Numbered from the stretch's first letter, positions 25,908-35,266 are shown. The stretch is DNA of 64,000 nucleotides from an uncultured Campylobacterales bacterium (GCA_947494995.1 CANLWY010000004.1:124001-188000); one strand, 5' to 3'. A program made the numbers and translations. Notes: generated by a model not told the origin, from the sequence alone.

Positions 25908-26654
25908 ATGATTAAAAAAATAGATACTGAAACTGATGAGTTTCAAATAGAACTTGAATTGACAAAACAGTTTACAGATAAGGTTTGTGAAGAGCATGGA
26001 TTGTTTTATAACCCTGAAATAGATGTAAATGAATCTATACAAATGGGACTTACAAGAAACAAAATGATTTATGGCACAAGGTTTTGTCCCTGTTTTATGG
26101 TAGTTGGACAGACAAAAGAGGAACAAGTAAATAATAAAGAAAATAGACTTTGTCCCTGTACACCAGCTTTAACAAATGAAATTCCTCAAAAAGGTCACTG
26201 TCACTGTGCAATTTTTTGTACTCCTGAGTTTGTAAAATCACAAGAAGAGAGTTCTTTAATAGTTGAAGAACAAACTCATTCAAAAGGTTTTACAAAAGAA
26301 GAGTGTAAAGATTTTTTAAAAAAAGAACAAGTAAGTGCAAGTGAAATAGAAGCTTTATTAGAAGCTAGAGAATTAGGTTTTGTTGATTTCCTTTTAGTTG
26401 ATACAAGAGAATGGATGGAGTGGGTTGGTACAAGAATCAAGGGGACTGACTTTTTAGTTCCAACAACTTCTTTTTATCAATCATTAGATCAAATAGAAGG
26501 TAAAAAAGATACTCCTATAATTTTATATTGCCATAGTGGAAGTAGAAGTGCTTATTGTCAAAGAATTATGTTAAGTAATGGATATGAGACTGTAATCAAT
26601 TTTGATTATGGAATTATGACTTATCAGGGTGAACTTGAGGCTGGTGAAGAATAG
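25908..26654 (+). CDS. Ferredoxin-thioredoxin-reductase-like / rhodanese fusion
   Basis: A 248-aa two-domain protein. Residues about 10-110 hold the cysteine pattern of the ferredoxin:thioredoxin reductase catalytic chain: CPC at 60-62, CPC at 82-84 and CHC at 98-100, which in the family ligates a [4Fe-4S] cluster beside a redox disulphide. Residues about 150-245 form a rhodanese domain with LLVDTREWMEW and an active-site loop starting at Cys208 (YCHSGSRSAYC). The fusion suggests coupling of iron-sulphur disulphide reduction to sulphane-sulphur transfer. The gene stands alone, convergent with the AI-2E permease gene across a hairpin. Electron donor and substrate are unknown. Confidence 0.85.
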   Translation: MIKKIDTETDEFQIELELTKQFTDKVCEEHGLFYNPEIDVNESIQMGLTRNKMIYGTRFCPCFMVVGQTKEEQVNNKENRLCPCTPALTNEIPQKGHCHCAIFCTPEFVKSQEESSLIVEEQTHSKGFTKEECKDFLKKEQVSASEIEALLEARELGFVDFLLVDTREWMEWVGTRIKGTDFLVPTTSFYQSLDQIEGKKDTPIILYCHSGSRSAYCQRIMLSNGYETVINFDYGIMTYQGELEAGEE

Positions 26655-26672
26655 AAAGATTACTTTCTATTC
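26649..26672. terminator. Bidirectional hairpin between convergent genes
   Basis: A perfect 10-bp inverted repeat, GAATAGAAAG and CTTTCTATTC, with a 4-base loop. It spans the stop codon of the FTR-rhodanese gene and the 3' end of the convergent permease gene. It lacks a long U-tract, but its position suits shared termination. Confidence 0.6.
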
Positions 26673-27724
26673 TCTACAGTTTGTTCAATTGAATAAAAAT
26701 CATCACTAAACTTTTTTAGTAGTTGCATTAGTGAGATGAAGAATGTTACCATCGCAGGCCCAATAATCATTCCCCAAAAACCAAAAGTTGAAAGTCCTGC
26801 AACAATAGCAAAGAAGATTAAAAGTTCATTTACTTTTGTGGGTGTTTTTACTACATTTTGATTGATATATTTAATAATTATGGGTTTAATAAAAGTATCT
26901 GCAATTACTGAAATTACAATTATTGAATAAGCGGCTATTGCCACTGCATTCCCTGTACTTCCTGTAAAAATTTCATAAATAGCAACTGGAAGCCACATAA
27001 TAAGACCTCCAACAACTGGGATTAATGAAGCAAAACCGTATAAAACACCTAATAAAATACCATCGTATCCAAAGAAAGAGATAAATACTCCAAATAAAAA
27101 ACCTTCTAAAATTGCTGTTGCAAGGATTGAGTATAGTACAACACTCATCACATTTGATGATTCATAAAATAGTGTGTTTGAATCCTCTTTTTTTAGGGGG
27201 AGTGAATCTTTAAAATAGTGAGCCAAAGAAGTACTATAAAAAGTAAAGAAAAAGAAAAATACTAAAATCATTACCATATCAATAATAAATTTTGCAGAGT
27301 TTTTCCCTAAAAATGCCCCTATAGAAAATAATGATTGAATAAATTGTGGAATATCTACTTTATCTAAAACATTGTTTAATTGGTCTTTTATAAATATAAA
27401 ATCATTTGGCATATTCTGAACCCAAGCTTGAATTACTTCAAATATCTCAAAAAGGGCTTTTTGGTCAATTTTGTTAATTAAAGAAGCAAAAGAGAAAATA
27501 CAGTATAAAACTGGAACGAAGAATATTGCTGTTAAAAAAACAGTCATCAAACTTGCACTTATAAAGTTATTTGGTATTTTTCTTCTAAAATATATATTCA
27601 TAGAGTTTGTTGCAACTGCTAAAAGTAGGGCAACAATCATTGGCTTTAAAAAAGGAGAGAAAAGTTGAAACATAAAGAATATTGTAACAATAGCTAAAGC
27701 TATTAGAAAATATTGTGGTTTCAA
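26660..27724 (-). CDS. AI-2E/PerM-family membrane permease
   Basis: A 354-aa polytopic protein with about eight hydrophobic segments. The region [20 protein letters not shown] followed by [15 protein letters not shown] is the family hallmark. Members have been linked to autoinducer-2 export or sodium/proton exchange, and substrate cannot be deduced from sequence. It starts 4 bases inside the ruvB 3' end, so it is the last gene of a panB-ruvB-permease operon. Confidence 0.88.
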   Translation of the reverse strand: MKPQYFLIALAIVTIFFMFQLFSPFLKPMIVALLLAVATNSMNIYFRRKIPNNFISASLMTVFLTAIFFVPVLYCIFSFASLINKIDQKALFEIFEVIQAWVQNMPNDFIFIKDQLNNVLDKVDIPQFIQSLFSIGAFLGKNSAKFIIDMVMILVFFFFFTFYSTSLAHYFKDSLPLKKEDSNTLFYESSNVMSVVLYSILATAILEGFLFGVFISFFGYDGILLGVLYGFASLIPVVGGLIMWLPVAIYEIFTGSTGNAVAIAAYSIIVISVIADTFIKPIIIKYINQNVVKTPTKVNELLIFFAIVAGLSTFGFWGMIIGPAMVTFFISLMQLLKKFSDDFYSIEQTVENRK

Positions 27725-28755
27725 AATAGTTGTCCTTGATTTTCAGATTCTAGTTTTTCACTTCCTGGATATGAAAGCCTAAACATCTCATATGTTTTTA
27801 TAGAAGCTACTCTTCCTCTAGCAGTTCTTTCTATATAACCATTTGCTAAAAGATATGGTTCTATTGCATCTTCAATTGTTCCTTCATCTTCACTTAAAGC
27901 TGCTGCCATAGTTGAAAGACCCATAGGTTTGCCTTTATTTAAAACAAGTAATTCTAGAAGATTTATATCCATTTCATCAAAGCCAGAGTCATTTACTCCT
28001 AATTCATCAAGAGCATATTCACATCTTTTCAAATGTATCGAATCTTCATTTTCAACTTCAGCAAAGTCACGGACACGTCTTAAAAGTCTGAGGGCAACTC
28101 TTGGTGTTCCTCTTGAACGTCTTGATATCTCAAGAGCCGCATCATCTTCACAATATTTTCCTAGTTTCATAGAAGCTTTTTGAATGATTTTAGCTAACTC
28201 TTCATGGGTATAAAACTGCATTCTAAAGTGCATACCAAATCTTTCTCTAAGAGGATTTGAAAGCATACCTGCTCTTGTAGTTGCTCCAATTAGAGTAAAC
28301 CTTGGAAGGTCTATTTTTACTGTTTGAGCAGCAGGTCCTGACCCAATAATAATATCAAGTCTATAATCTTCCATTGCTGGATAAAGAATCTCTTCAACAG
28401 CAGGACTTAGTCTATGAATTTCATCAATAAAAAGGATATCTCCTTCTTCTAGGTTTGTTAAAATTGCTGCCAAGTCACCTGATTTTTCAATCATTGGACC
28501 TGCAGTTACTTTGATATTTGTATTCATTTCATTTGAAATTAGATATGAAATAGTTGTTTTACCAAGACCTGGAGGTCCGTAAAAGAGTATATGATCTAAG
28601 GCTTCATTTCTTTTTTTAGAAGCTTCAATAAAAACCTTTAGGTTCTTTTTTATCTTTTCTTGACCAATATAATCATCCCAAGAAGATGGTCTTAAACTTA
28701 CTTCTGCATTATCCTCTTCAAATGAAATTTGTTCTACTTCAACTACTCTTTCCAT
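27721..28755 (-). CDS. ruvB: RuvB, Holliday-junction branch-migration helicase
   Basis: RuvB is the AAA+ motor of the RuvAB complex. N-terminal [19 protein letters not shown], Walker [10 protein letters not shown] at residues 60-68, Walker [21 protein letters not shown], sensor [18 protein letters not shown], and a C-terminal winged helix ([18 protein letters not shown]) are all present. 344 aa is normal. It lies 3 bases downstream of panB and overlaps the permease start. ruvA is not adjacent. Confidence 0.97.
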   Translation of the reverse strand: MERVVEVEQISFEEDNAEVSLRPSSWDDYIGQEKIKKNLKVFIEASKKRNEALDHILFYGPPGLGKTTISYLISNEMNTNIKVTAGPMIEKSGDLAAILTNLEEGDILFIDEIHRLSPAVEEILYPAMEDYRLDIIIGSGPAAQTVKIDLPRFTLIGATTRAGMLSNPLRERFGMHFRMQFYTHEELAKIIQKASMKLGKYCEDDAALEISRRSRGTPRVALRLLRRVRDFAEVENEDSIHLKRCEYALDELGVNDSGFDEMDINLLELLVLNKGKPMGLSTMAAALSEDEGTIEDAIEPYLLANGYIERTARGRVASIKTYEMFRLSYPGSEKLESENQGQLF

Positions 28756-28758
28756 ATT

Positions 28759-29568
28759 TTAATATTCTTCCTCTTTTGCTGGGAAAGAAGTATCTTGTAC
28801 ATCTTTTCTATATTGATTAACTGCCTCTTTTACTTCAGCTGCACCATTCATATAGTGTCTTACAAATTTTGGTTTAAACTCTTCAAAGAAACCTAACATA
28901 TCTGACCAAACTAAAACTTGACCATCTGTTACATTTCCAGCACCTATTCCTATAGTTGGAATAGAAACAGCCTCTGAAATTTTTTTAGCAGTATCTGACA
29001 TTACTCCTTCAATAACCATTGCAAAGGCACCAGCTTTCTCAACAGCAATTGCATCTTTTATTAATTGTTCAGAATCTTCTTTTGTTTTTCCTCTAACTTT
29101 ATAACCGCCTTCACTTCTTACATATTGTGGCATTAGTCCTATATGTCCCATTACTGCAATAGAGTTTGATGTTAGATGTTCAACAATATGTGCTCTATCT
29201 TCACCACCTTCAATTTTTATTGCTGCGGCATTTGTTTCTCTATATACTTTTACAGCATTTGTAAGTGCTTCGTCTTTATTAATATATGTACCAAAAGGCA
29301 TATCTAAAATTGTAAAAGCTCTTGGTGCTCCTGTACAAACTGCATTAGTATGATATATCATTTGATCTAACGTAGCAGATAATGTATCTGGTTTACCAGC
29401 AAAACTCATATTTAAACTATCTCCTACTAAAATCATATCTGCAATTTCTTCAAATAGTTTTGCAAAAAGTGCATCATATGCAGTAATCATTGTTAGTTTT
29501 TTATTATTCTTTGCATTTTTAATTTTTGTTATATTCATTTTTTCAAAATCATTTTTGATAATACTCAT
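28759..29568 (-). CDS. panB: PanB, ketopantoate hydroxymethyltransferase
   Basis: PanB transfers a hydroxymethyl group from methylenetetrahydrofolate to ketoisovalerate in pantothenate synthesis. The conserved KKLTMITAYDALFAKLFEE, ILVGDSLNMSFAG, KIEGGEDRAH and GHIGLMPQ stretches are present at the usual length (269 aa). The start at 29568 is supported by TAGGACC six bases upstream. The internal Met11 has no comparable site. First gene of the panB-ruvB-permease run. Confidence 0.95.
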   Translation of the reverse strand: MSIIKNDFEKMNITKIKNAKNNKKLTMITAYDALFAKLFEEIADMILVGDSLNMSFAGKPDTLSATLDQMIYHTNAVCTGAPRAFTILDMPFGTYINKDEALTNAVKVYRETNAAAIKIEGGEDRAHIVEHLTSNSIAVMGHIGLMPQYVRSEGGYKVRGKTKEDSEQLIKDAIAVEKAGAFAMVIEGVMSDTAKKISEAVSIPTIGIGAGNVTDGQVLVWSDMLGFFEEFKPKFVRHYMNGAAEVKEAVNQYRKDVQDTSFPAKEEEY

Positions 29569-29736
29569 ATATAGGTCCTAATAATTTATTAAATTTGGTA
29601 AATATTGTATCAAAATTATCCTTTTTATTGTTTTTTCATTAAGCTTATAATTTAAAAACTAAATAAACACTCATATCAAATCAAGATAAAATACGCTAAA
29701 ATATATGCTTTATCAAATATTTTATAGGATTTTATT

Positions 29737-30477
29737 TTGAAAAATTTAGTAGGTTATATAACTTCTTCAATACCAGATAACAATTTTAGCGTTGATTTAG
29801 CTTTAAGTATGAAAGATGCAGGTGTGGATACTTTAGAATTGGGAGTTCCTTTTTCTGATCCTGTTGCAGATGGTCCTGTAATTGAAAAAGCAAATCAAGT
29901 TGCTTTAGAAAATGGATTTAAATTAAAAGATTTATTTGAAGTATCTTCAAGAATAGCGCCAAATATGGATATGCTATGGATGGGTTATATGAATCCATTT
30001 TATCATTATGGAATAGAAAACTTTTTACAAAAAGCAGATGAGTATGGAGTAAATGGAATGATTATTCCTGATGTTCCTTTTGAAGAGGCGGAGCTTTTAA
30101 AACCATATTTTCAAAAATATAAAAAAGCAAATATCTCTTTTGTAGCTCCAACACATACAGAAAATAGAATTAAAAAAATTGTTACTAATTCAGAGAAGTT
30201 TATTTATATGGTAGCTTACGCAGGAATTACAGGAAGTGGTAAAAGTGAAGATTTAACTACAATTATTGAAACTGTTAAAAAATATTCAAAGACTCCATTA
30301 TATATTGGTTTTGGAGTTGATGAAAAGACATGTAAAGATAAAGCAAAAGGTGTAGATGGTGTTATTGTAGGAAGTGCCTTTGTTAAGCATTTAATTGATG
30401 ATTCTCTTTCTCATAATGAAAAAATTACACGAATTTGCTCTATTGCAAAAGAGATTAAAGAAAAAATAAACGAATAA
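29737..30477 (+). CDS. trpA: TrpA, tryptophan synthase alpha chain
   Basis: TrpA cleaves indole-3-glycerol phosphate and passes indole to TrpB. The signature LELGVPFSDPVADGPVIEKA, with the catalytic aspartate, and the phosphate loop YIGFGVDEK and VDGVIVGSAFVKHL are clear. 246 aa. The start is TTG at 29737 with an AGGAT site. trpB is not adjacent. bpt follows after 3 bases and is likely co-transcribed. Confidence 0.95.
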   Translation: MKNLVGYITSSIPDNNFSVDLALSMKDAGVDTLELGVPFSDPVADGPVIEKANQVALENGFKLKDLFEVSSRIAPNMDMLWMGYMNPFYHYGIENFLQKADEYGVNGMIIPDVPFEEAELLKPYFQKYKKANISFVAPTHTENRIKKIVTNSEKFIYMVAYAGITGSGKSEDLTTIIETVKKYSKTPLYIGFGVDEKTCKDKAKGVDGVIVGSAFVKHLIDDSLSHNEKITRICSIAKEIKEKINE

Positions 30478-30480
30478 AAA

Positions 30481-31218
30481 ATGCATATTTTAGAACATGA
30501 TGTGGAGTTTGTAGAGGAGAATAGGGATTGTTCTTATTTTTCTGATGAAATTTCAGATATACGATATAGATATATACATAAATGTGATAAAAAAGATTAC
30601 CAAAATATGCTAGAACATGGATGGCGTAGGTTTGGTAAAATGCATTTTGTACCAGAGTGTAAAAACTGTACAAAATGTGTTTCTATGAGAATTGATGTAA
30701 AGAACTATAAGTTTTCACGTTCAGAAAAAAGAGTATTCAAAAAAAACTTAGACACTAAACTATATATACAAGCTCCATCTTTAACTTTGGATCATTTATC
30801 TCTTTATGATAAATACCATTCTCATATGAGTAAAAAGAAAGAGTGGACTTATTCTCCTATTGAACCTTCTGAGTATGAAAGGTCTTATGTTCAAGGAAAA
30901 GATGAGTTTACCAAAGAGTTTTTATACGTAAGAGATAATAAATTAATTGGAGTTGCCTTAGTTGATATTTTGACTAATGCGATTTCATCAATTTATTGTT
31001 TTTACGACCATGATTATGAAGATTTGTCGATTGGAAAATTCTCTATATTGGCACAAATAAAAATAGCAAAAGAGTTAAATGTCCCTTATATTTATTTAGG
31101 TTACTGGATTAAAGATCATTTTTCTATGGGATATAAAGAGTCTTATACTCCCTTTGAAATTTTGACTAATAGAGTGAGTTTAGAAGAAGAGACTATATGG
31201 GAAAAGTATCAAAAGTAA
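30481..31218 (+). CDS. bpt: Bpt, leucyl/arginyl-tRNA-protein transferase family
   Basis: Bpt conjugates leucine to proteins with N-terminal Asp or Glu, creating N-degrons for ClpS/ClpAP. The signature is well preserved: MLEHGWRRFGKMHFVPECKN, then CTKCVSMRIDV with the paired cysteines, followed by WTYSPIEPSEYERSY and the later FYDHDYEDLSIGKFSIL region. The 245-aa length suits bacterial Bpt rather than eukaryotic ATE1. There is little ribosome site of its own, so it is probably coupled to trpA three bases upstream. clpS and clpA lie 6-8 kb away in the same window. Confidence 0.9.
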   Translation: MHILEHDVEFVEENRDCSYFSDEISDIRYRYIHKCDKKDYQNMLEHGWRRFGKMHFVPECKNCTKCVSMRIDVKNYKFSRSEKRVFKKNLDTKLYIQAPSLTLDHLSLYDKYHSHMSKKKEWTYSPIEPSEYERSYVQGKDEFTKEFLYVRDNKLIGVALVDILTNAISSIYCFYDHDYEDLSIGKFSILAQIKIAKELNVPYIYLGYWIKDHFSMGYKESYTPFEILTNRVSLEEETIWEKYQK

Positions 31219-31230
31219 TTACTTTTATGA

Positions 31231-31236
31231 TATAAT
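31231..31236 (+). promoter_or_regulatory. Extended -10 promoter of the 112-aa secreted protein
   Basis: TGATATAAT: a TATAAT with an upstream TG, located 31 bases before the ATG and just after the bpt stop. Confidence 0.5.
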
Positions 31237-31266
31237 CAACTCAATTTTGTTTTAAAGTGAGATAAG

Positions 31267-31605
31267 ATGAAAAAGTTAATCTATAAGCTATTGTTTATTA
31301 GTTCACTGGCTTTTTGTGAAACTATTGACATTGAGAGTAAAAATAGTGCAGACTGCTTGATATTACAAGATGAAAACTCTATTATTTGTAAATATCTACA
31401 TGAAAGAGTTGAAGAAGATAAAGATATTCTTATACAGTGGATAAATCCAAAAGGTGACATCTCTAGGGAAAGAACTCTAATTATTCCTGCTGGACACGGG
31501 TCCATTTATGATTTTAGATATATTGAAGGAAGAATGAAAGGAATTTGGCAGTTTAAAGTTATAGATTCAGATATTGAAACAACTGCAAATTTTACAATAG
31601 AATAA
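31267..31605 (+). CDS. Small secreted hypothetical protein with Ig-like sequence
   Basis: A 112-aa protein with a signal peptide (KLIYKLLFISSLAFCETI). The mature part is beta-rich and has two cysteines (ADCLIL and IICKYL) spaced so that a disulphide in the periplasm is plausible. The end pattern GRMKGIWQFKVIDSDIET resembles an Ig-like or copper-chaperone-like beta sandwich, but no family is recognised. It has its own promoter and is closed by a strong hairpin shared with feoB. Confidence 0.75.
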   Translation: MKKLIYKLLFISSLAFCETIDIESKNSADCLILQDENSIICKYLHERVEEDKDILIQWINPKGDISRERTLIIPAGHGSIYDFRYIEGRMKGIWQFKVIDSDIETTANFTIE

Positions 31606-31632
31606 TCGTATAAGAATTAACTTATACGATTA
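31603..31632. terminator. Bidirectional hairpin between the 112-aa gene and feoB
   Basis: A perfect 12-bp inverted repeat, TAATCGTATAAG and CTTATACGATTA, with a 6-base loop. It lies at the convergent junction and includes the feoB stop region. Confidence 0.7.
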
Positions 31633-33748
31633 TAATTGATGCAATTTTATATGTTATAAAAGATAATATCCACGCTGTAGTAGTTGTAAAAACAAATAAA
31701 TATACTAAATACTTCCATCCACCTGCTTCCTTAGCAAATACCATTGATGCTGCTAAACAAGGTAAATAAATCATTACAAAAACAATAAATGCTAAAGCAG
31801 AAGCTAAAGGTATATTATTTCTAATTTTTTCAATCAAGGTTTCTGAGCTCTCATCTAGTTCATCTCCTAGTCCATATAAAATACCAAGAGTTGAAACAAC
31901 AATCTCTTTTGCAGCAAGTCCTGTCTCAAGTGCAACTGTCATTCTCCAATCAAACCCTAAAGGAGCAAATAAAGGTTCTGAGAATTTACCAATTTTTCCT
32001 AAATATGAGTTTTCAAGATTATATAAAACAATTTTATTTTGAAGTTCAAATCTTTCTTCTTCAGATGTTGCTATTTCTATTTTTTGATTCATCATTTCTT
32101 CATATTCTAAATGTTTTGGATAGTTTGAAGCAAACCAAATTAAGACAGATGCAGCAAGAATAAAGGTTCCTGCTTTTCTTAAATACATCCAAGCTTGATT
32201 TGATACAGTGTGCCATATTAGTTTAGTAGAAGGCATTCTGTATTTTGGCATCTCCATTACAAAAGGTTCATCTTCACTTTTAAATACTACTACTTTTAAC
32301 ACTTTTGCCGCTACGAGTCCTAATAATGCTCCTCCAATATAGATTAAAAATAATACATTTCCCGCATTTTCTCCTGCAAAGAAAGCTCCTGTAAATAGGA
32401 CATAAATCGGTAGTCTAGCTCCACAAGACATAAAGCCAATAATAAATAAAGTAAGAAGCCTATCTCTTTCATTTTTTAATGTCCTTGCTGCCATATAAGC
32501 AGGAACAGAACAACCAAAACCAGAAACTAAAGGAATAAAAGATTTACCATGAAGTCCAAATTTATGGAAAAAACCATCCAATAAAAATGCAACTCTACTC
32601 ATATATCCTGTTGTTTCAAGAAGTGCTATTCCTAAGAAAAGAATTACAATATTAGGTAAAAATAGAACCACTGCTCCAACTCCTGCTATTGCTCCATCTG
32701 CAATAACGGAAGATAGAGTAGTATCTCCTAATATCTCTTTTGTTTTATCAATCATTGATGCAAAAAAAGCATCTATTAAATCCATAGGTATATTTCCAAT
32801 TTCGAATGTAAGTTGAAATAATCCCCACATTAAAAATAGAAAAATTGGAAGTCCAAATAGTTTATGAATTAGAATTGAATCAATTTTATCAGATATAGTT
32901 TTCTCTTCACTATCTTTTTTTATTTCTTTTAATGTCTCTGTAACTGCACCTTTTGCAAAAGCAAATTTTTCATCTTCAAAGATATCATCTATATTTTTTG
33001 TTCCAAAGTGTAGATATATATGTTCAAATGATTTTGTTAAAAGAGGTTGTAGATCTAACCAAATTGGTTCATTATGAAACTTATGATAAGTTTTTTTATC
33101 CTCTTTTAAAAGTTTAATAGCTATTTCTCTATAATGAACATCACTTCTGTATTTTTTTTCTAAAAATAGTTTTTTTATATTTTCTATCTCTTCTTCAATT
33201 ACATCAGAAAAAATTAGTTTTGTTTCAAATTTAGGAGATTCATATTTTGTTATTAATATTTCAATTAATTGTTCAATACCAGTTTTATCTTTTGCTGATG
33301 TCTTAATACAGGGCTTACCAATGATTTTACTTAATTGTTCTTCATCTATTTCCATACCTTCATTATGTGCTTCATCAGTCATATTTAAAGCTAAAACCAT
33401 CTTCTTATCAAGTGCTAAAAGTTCACTTGTAAGATATAGATTCCTTTCAAGATTTGTTGAATCAAGTACATTTAATATAATGTCATAATTTGCTTCTTCT
33501 AAATAGTTCTTAGTTACTTTTTCTTCTAAGGTATAATCATTTAAAGAGTATGAACCTGGAAGATCAGTAATTTTAAATAAGTAATCTTTATACTCAAACT
33601 CTATTTGAGTTTTTTCAACAGTAACGCCTGAAAAGTTTCCAACTTTTAATCTAGAGTTAGAAATAGAGTTAATAAGCATTGATTTCCCAACATTTGGTTG
33701 TCCAACCAATGCAATTTTAATTAGTTTTTTTTCACTCAGTTTTAACAT
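31622..33748 (-). CDS. feoB: FeoB, ferrous iron transporter
   Basis: FeoB imports Fe(II) across the inner membrane. It has an N-terminal G domain with G1 GQPNVGKS at residues 16-23, G3 DLPGSYSL and G4 NMTDE, then a helical insertion, then a large membrane domain with gate-type sequences (FGCSVPAYMAARTLKNERDR and a later ETGLAAKEIVVSTLG). At 708 aa it is within the family range. The G1 loop is GQPNVGKS rather than the commoner GNPNCGKT. It overlaps feoA by 7 bases and sits under the same Fur box. Confidence 0.95.
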   Translation of the reverse strand: MLKLSEKKLIKIALVGQPNVGKSMLINSISNSRLKVGNFSGVTVEKTQIEFEYKDYLFKITDLPGSYSLNDYTLEEKVTKNYLEEANYDIILNVLDSTNLERNLYLTSELLALDKKMVLALNMTDEAHNEGMEIDEEQLSKIIGKPCIKTSAKDKTGIEQLIEILITKYESPKFETKLIFSDVIEEEIENIKKLFLEKKYRSDVHYREIAIKLLKEDKKTYHKFHNEPIWLDLQPLLTKSFEHIYLHFGTKNIDDIFEDEKFAFAKGAVTETLKEIKKDSEEKTISDKIDSILIHKLFGLPIFLFLMWGLFQLTFEIGNIPMDLIDAFFASMIDKTKEILGDTTLSSVIADGAIAGVGAVVLFLPNIVILFLGIALLETTGYMSRVAFLLDGFFHKFGLHGKSFIPLVSGFGCSVPAYMAARTLKNERDRLLTLFIIGFMSCGARLPIYVLFTGAFFAGENAGNVLFLIYIGGALLGLVAAKVLKVVVFKSEDEPFVMEMPKYRMPSTKLIWHTVSNQAWMYLRKAGTFILAASVLIWFASNYPKHLEYEEMMNQKIEIATSEEERFELQNKIVLYNLENSYLGKIGKFSEPLFAPLGFDWRMTVALETGLAAKEIVVSTLGILYGLGDELDESSETLIEKIRNNIPLASALAFIVFVMIYLPCLAASMVFAKEAGGWKYLVYLFVFTTTTAWILSFITYKIASIIIV

Positions 33749-33972
33749 GGTGTTTTCTCAACAGTAATTAGTTTAGCTTCTGAAACTCTTAAAGCAATAT
33801 TTGTATTTTTTACTCTTACTTCAATTGTATTTTTAGCAATTGTTTGTTCAATAATATATGCAGTATTTCCTCTACATATACCAAAAGAACTAAATCTTGA
33901 TTTTAGAATGGGATCTGACTCAATAGAAATAATTTTTCCACATTCTCCTATTTCTAATTCATTTAATTTCAT
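33742..33972 (-). CDS. feoA: FeoA, SH3-like partner of FeoB
   Basis: A small cytoplasmic SH3-fold protein that supports FeoB. The real start is judged to be the ATG at 33972 (MKLNELEIGECGKIISIES), because GAAGGGGAAAAGA precedes it. A longer frame beginning at 34014 would run through the Fur box. That gives a 76-aa protein of normal length with the typical central FGICRGNTAYIIEQ-like turn. Its last 7 bases overlap feoB. Confidence 0.88.
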   Translation of the reverse strand: MKLNELEIGECGKIISIESDPILKSRFSSFGICRGNTAYIIEQTIAKNTIEVRVKNTNIALRVSEAKLITVEKTPC

Positions 33973-33997
33973 TCTTTTCCCCTTCTTTAATAATAGA

Positions 33998-34014
33998 ATG
34001 ATAATAATTATCAT
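33998..34014 (-). promoter_or_regulatory. Fur box of feoAB
   Basis: ATGATAATAATTATCAT: two perfect 7-bp arms around a 3-base centre, matching the GATAATnATnATTATC type of Fur operator. It begins 25 bases upstream of the feoA ATG, where it would cover the start of transcription. Iron-replete repression by Fur is the expected outcome. A fur-family gene lies 194 bases away, divergently transcribed. Confidence 0.82.
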
Positions 34015-34207
34015 AATATAACCGATGAAATATTAATATATTAAATATAAAAAAGTGCTTATCTGAAATGTCATTTGCTTGTCACTCTTCCATAACAAAA
34101 TATTATAATAAAAAGCTTTAATAAAATGTTTTTTTATAATATGATACTCATTTTTAATATATATTTTGCAATAATTAACTAATTAGAATTTTTGAAGGTT
34201 ATAACAT

Positions 34208-34648
34208 ATGGTTAATAGTGAAGAAGTAATTGATGAATTAAAAAAAATAGTTAAACAAAAAGGTTTAAAATATACAGAACAAAGAGAGATTGTTTTAAAT
34301 GTTTTACTTCATGCAGATGGACATTTAACTGCAGAAGAAGTTTATAATCTAATTAAGACAAAAAAACCTGAATCAAATATAGGAATTGCTACAGTTTATA
34401 GAGCTTTAGGCTTTTTAGAAGAAGTTAATCTTATCACTTCTATTACTTTTGGTGCAGATGGAAAAAAATATGAGAGTAATACTAAAGATCACCATGATCA
34501 CTTAATCTGTACAAACTGTGGAAAAATTGTTGAGTTTGTAGATGATGAGATAGAAAAAAGACAAGACAGAATAGCAAAGAAAAACAAGTTTAAAATAACA
34601 AGTCATTCTATGCAATTGTATGGAGCTTGTTCAGACTGTCAAGGATAG
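34208..34648 (+). CDS. fur: Fur-family ferric uptake regulator
   Basis: A 146-aa Fur-family repressor. The winged helix spans about residues 18-80 (IGIATVYRALGFLEEVNLI is the recognition region). The dimer domain carries the HHDH metal ligands (residues 95-98) and two structural zinc pairs, C101/C104 and C141/C144. The length and ending fit Fur. PerR remains an alternative, because the two cannot be separated safely by eye. The divergent feoAB operon with a Fur box supports Fur. Upstream, ATGATACTCAT near 34141 is a weak candidate autoregulatory site. Confidence 0.87.
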   Translation: MVNSEEVIDELKKIVKQKGLKYTEQREIVLNVLLHADGHLTAEEVYNLIKTKKPESNIGIATVYRALGFLEEVNLITSITFGADGKKYESNTKDHHDHLICTNCGKIVEFVDDEIEKRQDRIAKKNKFKITSHSMQLYGACSDCQG

Positions 34649-34664
34649 ATTTTATTTAAAATCT
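34647..34664. terminator. AT-rich hairpin between fur and flavodoxin genes
   Basis: An 8-bp inverted repeat, AGATTTTA and TAAAATCT, with a 2-base centre at the convergent junction. Low stability, so only a candidate. Confidence 0.35.
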
Positions 34665-35152
34665 CTCTTTAAACCCTTTACCCAAGATTCTATTCTTGGG
34701 ATTGTTAACTCACTTTGATTATCTAAATCAAGAGCTAAACCAACAAATTTATTTCCTATTAGTGCTTTTGAATCTTTAAAGTGATAGTCTATATTGTCAG
34801 TAAAACCTATAACGTTTGCACCAGCTGATTTAAGTTGATCATATAAAGGTTTCATTGCATCACAAAAGTTTTCAGGATATTTTTTTTGATCTCCTAAACC
34901 AAAAATAGCAACTGTTTTATTTGAGAAGTCTATTTTTTTGAAATCATCCCAAACCATTTGCCAGTTCTCTTGAATAGAACCTCCATCCCAGGTGGAAATA
35001 CCAAATATTATATTATAGTAATCAGTCATATATTCACAACCAGTCACTTTTATATCATACTCTTTTATCTCTTCTAAATGTTTTGAAATCTCATCTGAGA
35101 TATCTTTTGTTCTTCCTGTTTTACTTGCATAAAAGATGGCAACATTTTTCAT
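34652..35152 (-). CDS. fldA: Flavodoxin, long-chain type
   Basis: A 166-aa FMN electron carrier. The phosphate loop is IFYASKTGRTKDIS at the N-terminus, followed by ISTWDGGSIQENWQ (the isoalloxazine-binding W loop) and VAIFGLGDQKKYPENFCDA with the second flavin loop. The roughly 20-residue insertion in the last strand marks the long-chain class. In Campylobacterota flavodoxin is the acceptor for pyruvate and 2-oxoglutarate oxidoreductases. Its place next to fur suits replacement of ferredoxin under low iron. Confidence 0.93.
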   Translation of the reverse strand: MKNVAIFYASKTGRTKDISDEISKHLEEIKEYDIKVTGCEYMTDYYNIIFGISTWDGGSIQENWQMVWDDFKKIDFSNKTVAIFGLGDQKKYPENFCDAMKPLYDQLKSAGANVIGFTDNIDYHFKDSKALIGNKFVGLALDLDNQSELTIPRIESWVKGLKRDFK

Positions 35153-35266
35153 ATGAAATCCTTTTTCTTTTATTCGTCTTTATTATTATATCAGATTTTA
35201 AAAATATATGTTAGAATCATAATATATTTTTTAATTATAAAATTTGTTAAATAAGGATAAATCAAG

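Noticed and set aside
33973-34014. Longer FeoA start giving 14 extra hydrophobic residues
   Set aside because: The extension runs through the Fur box and the ribosome site of the downstream ATG. The shorter form matches family length.
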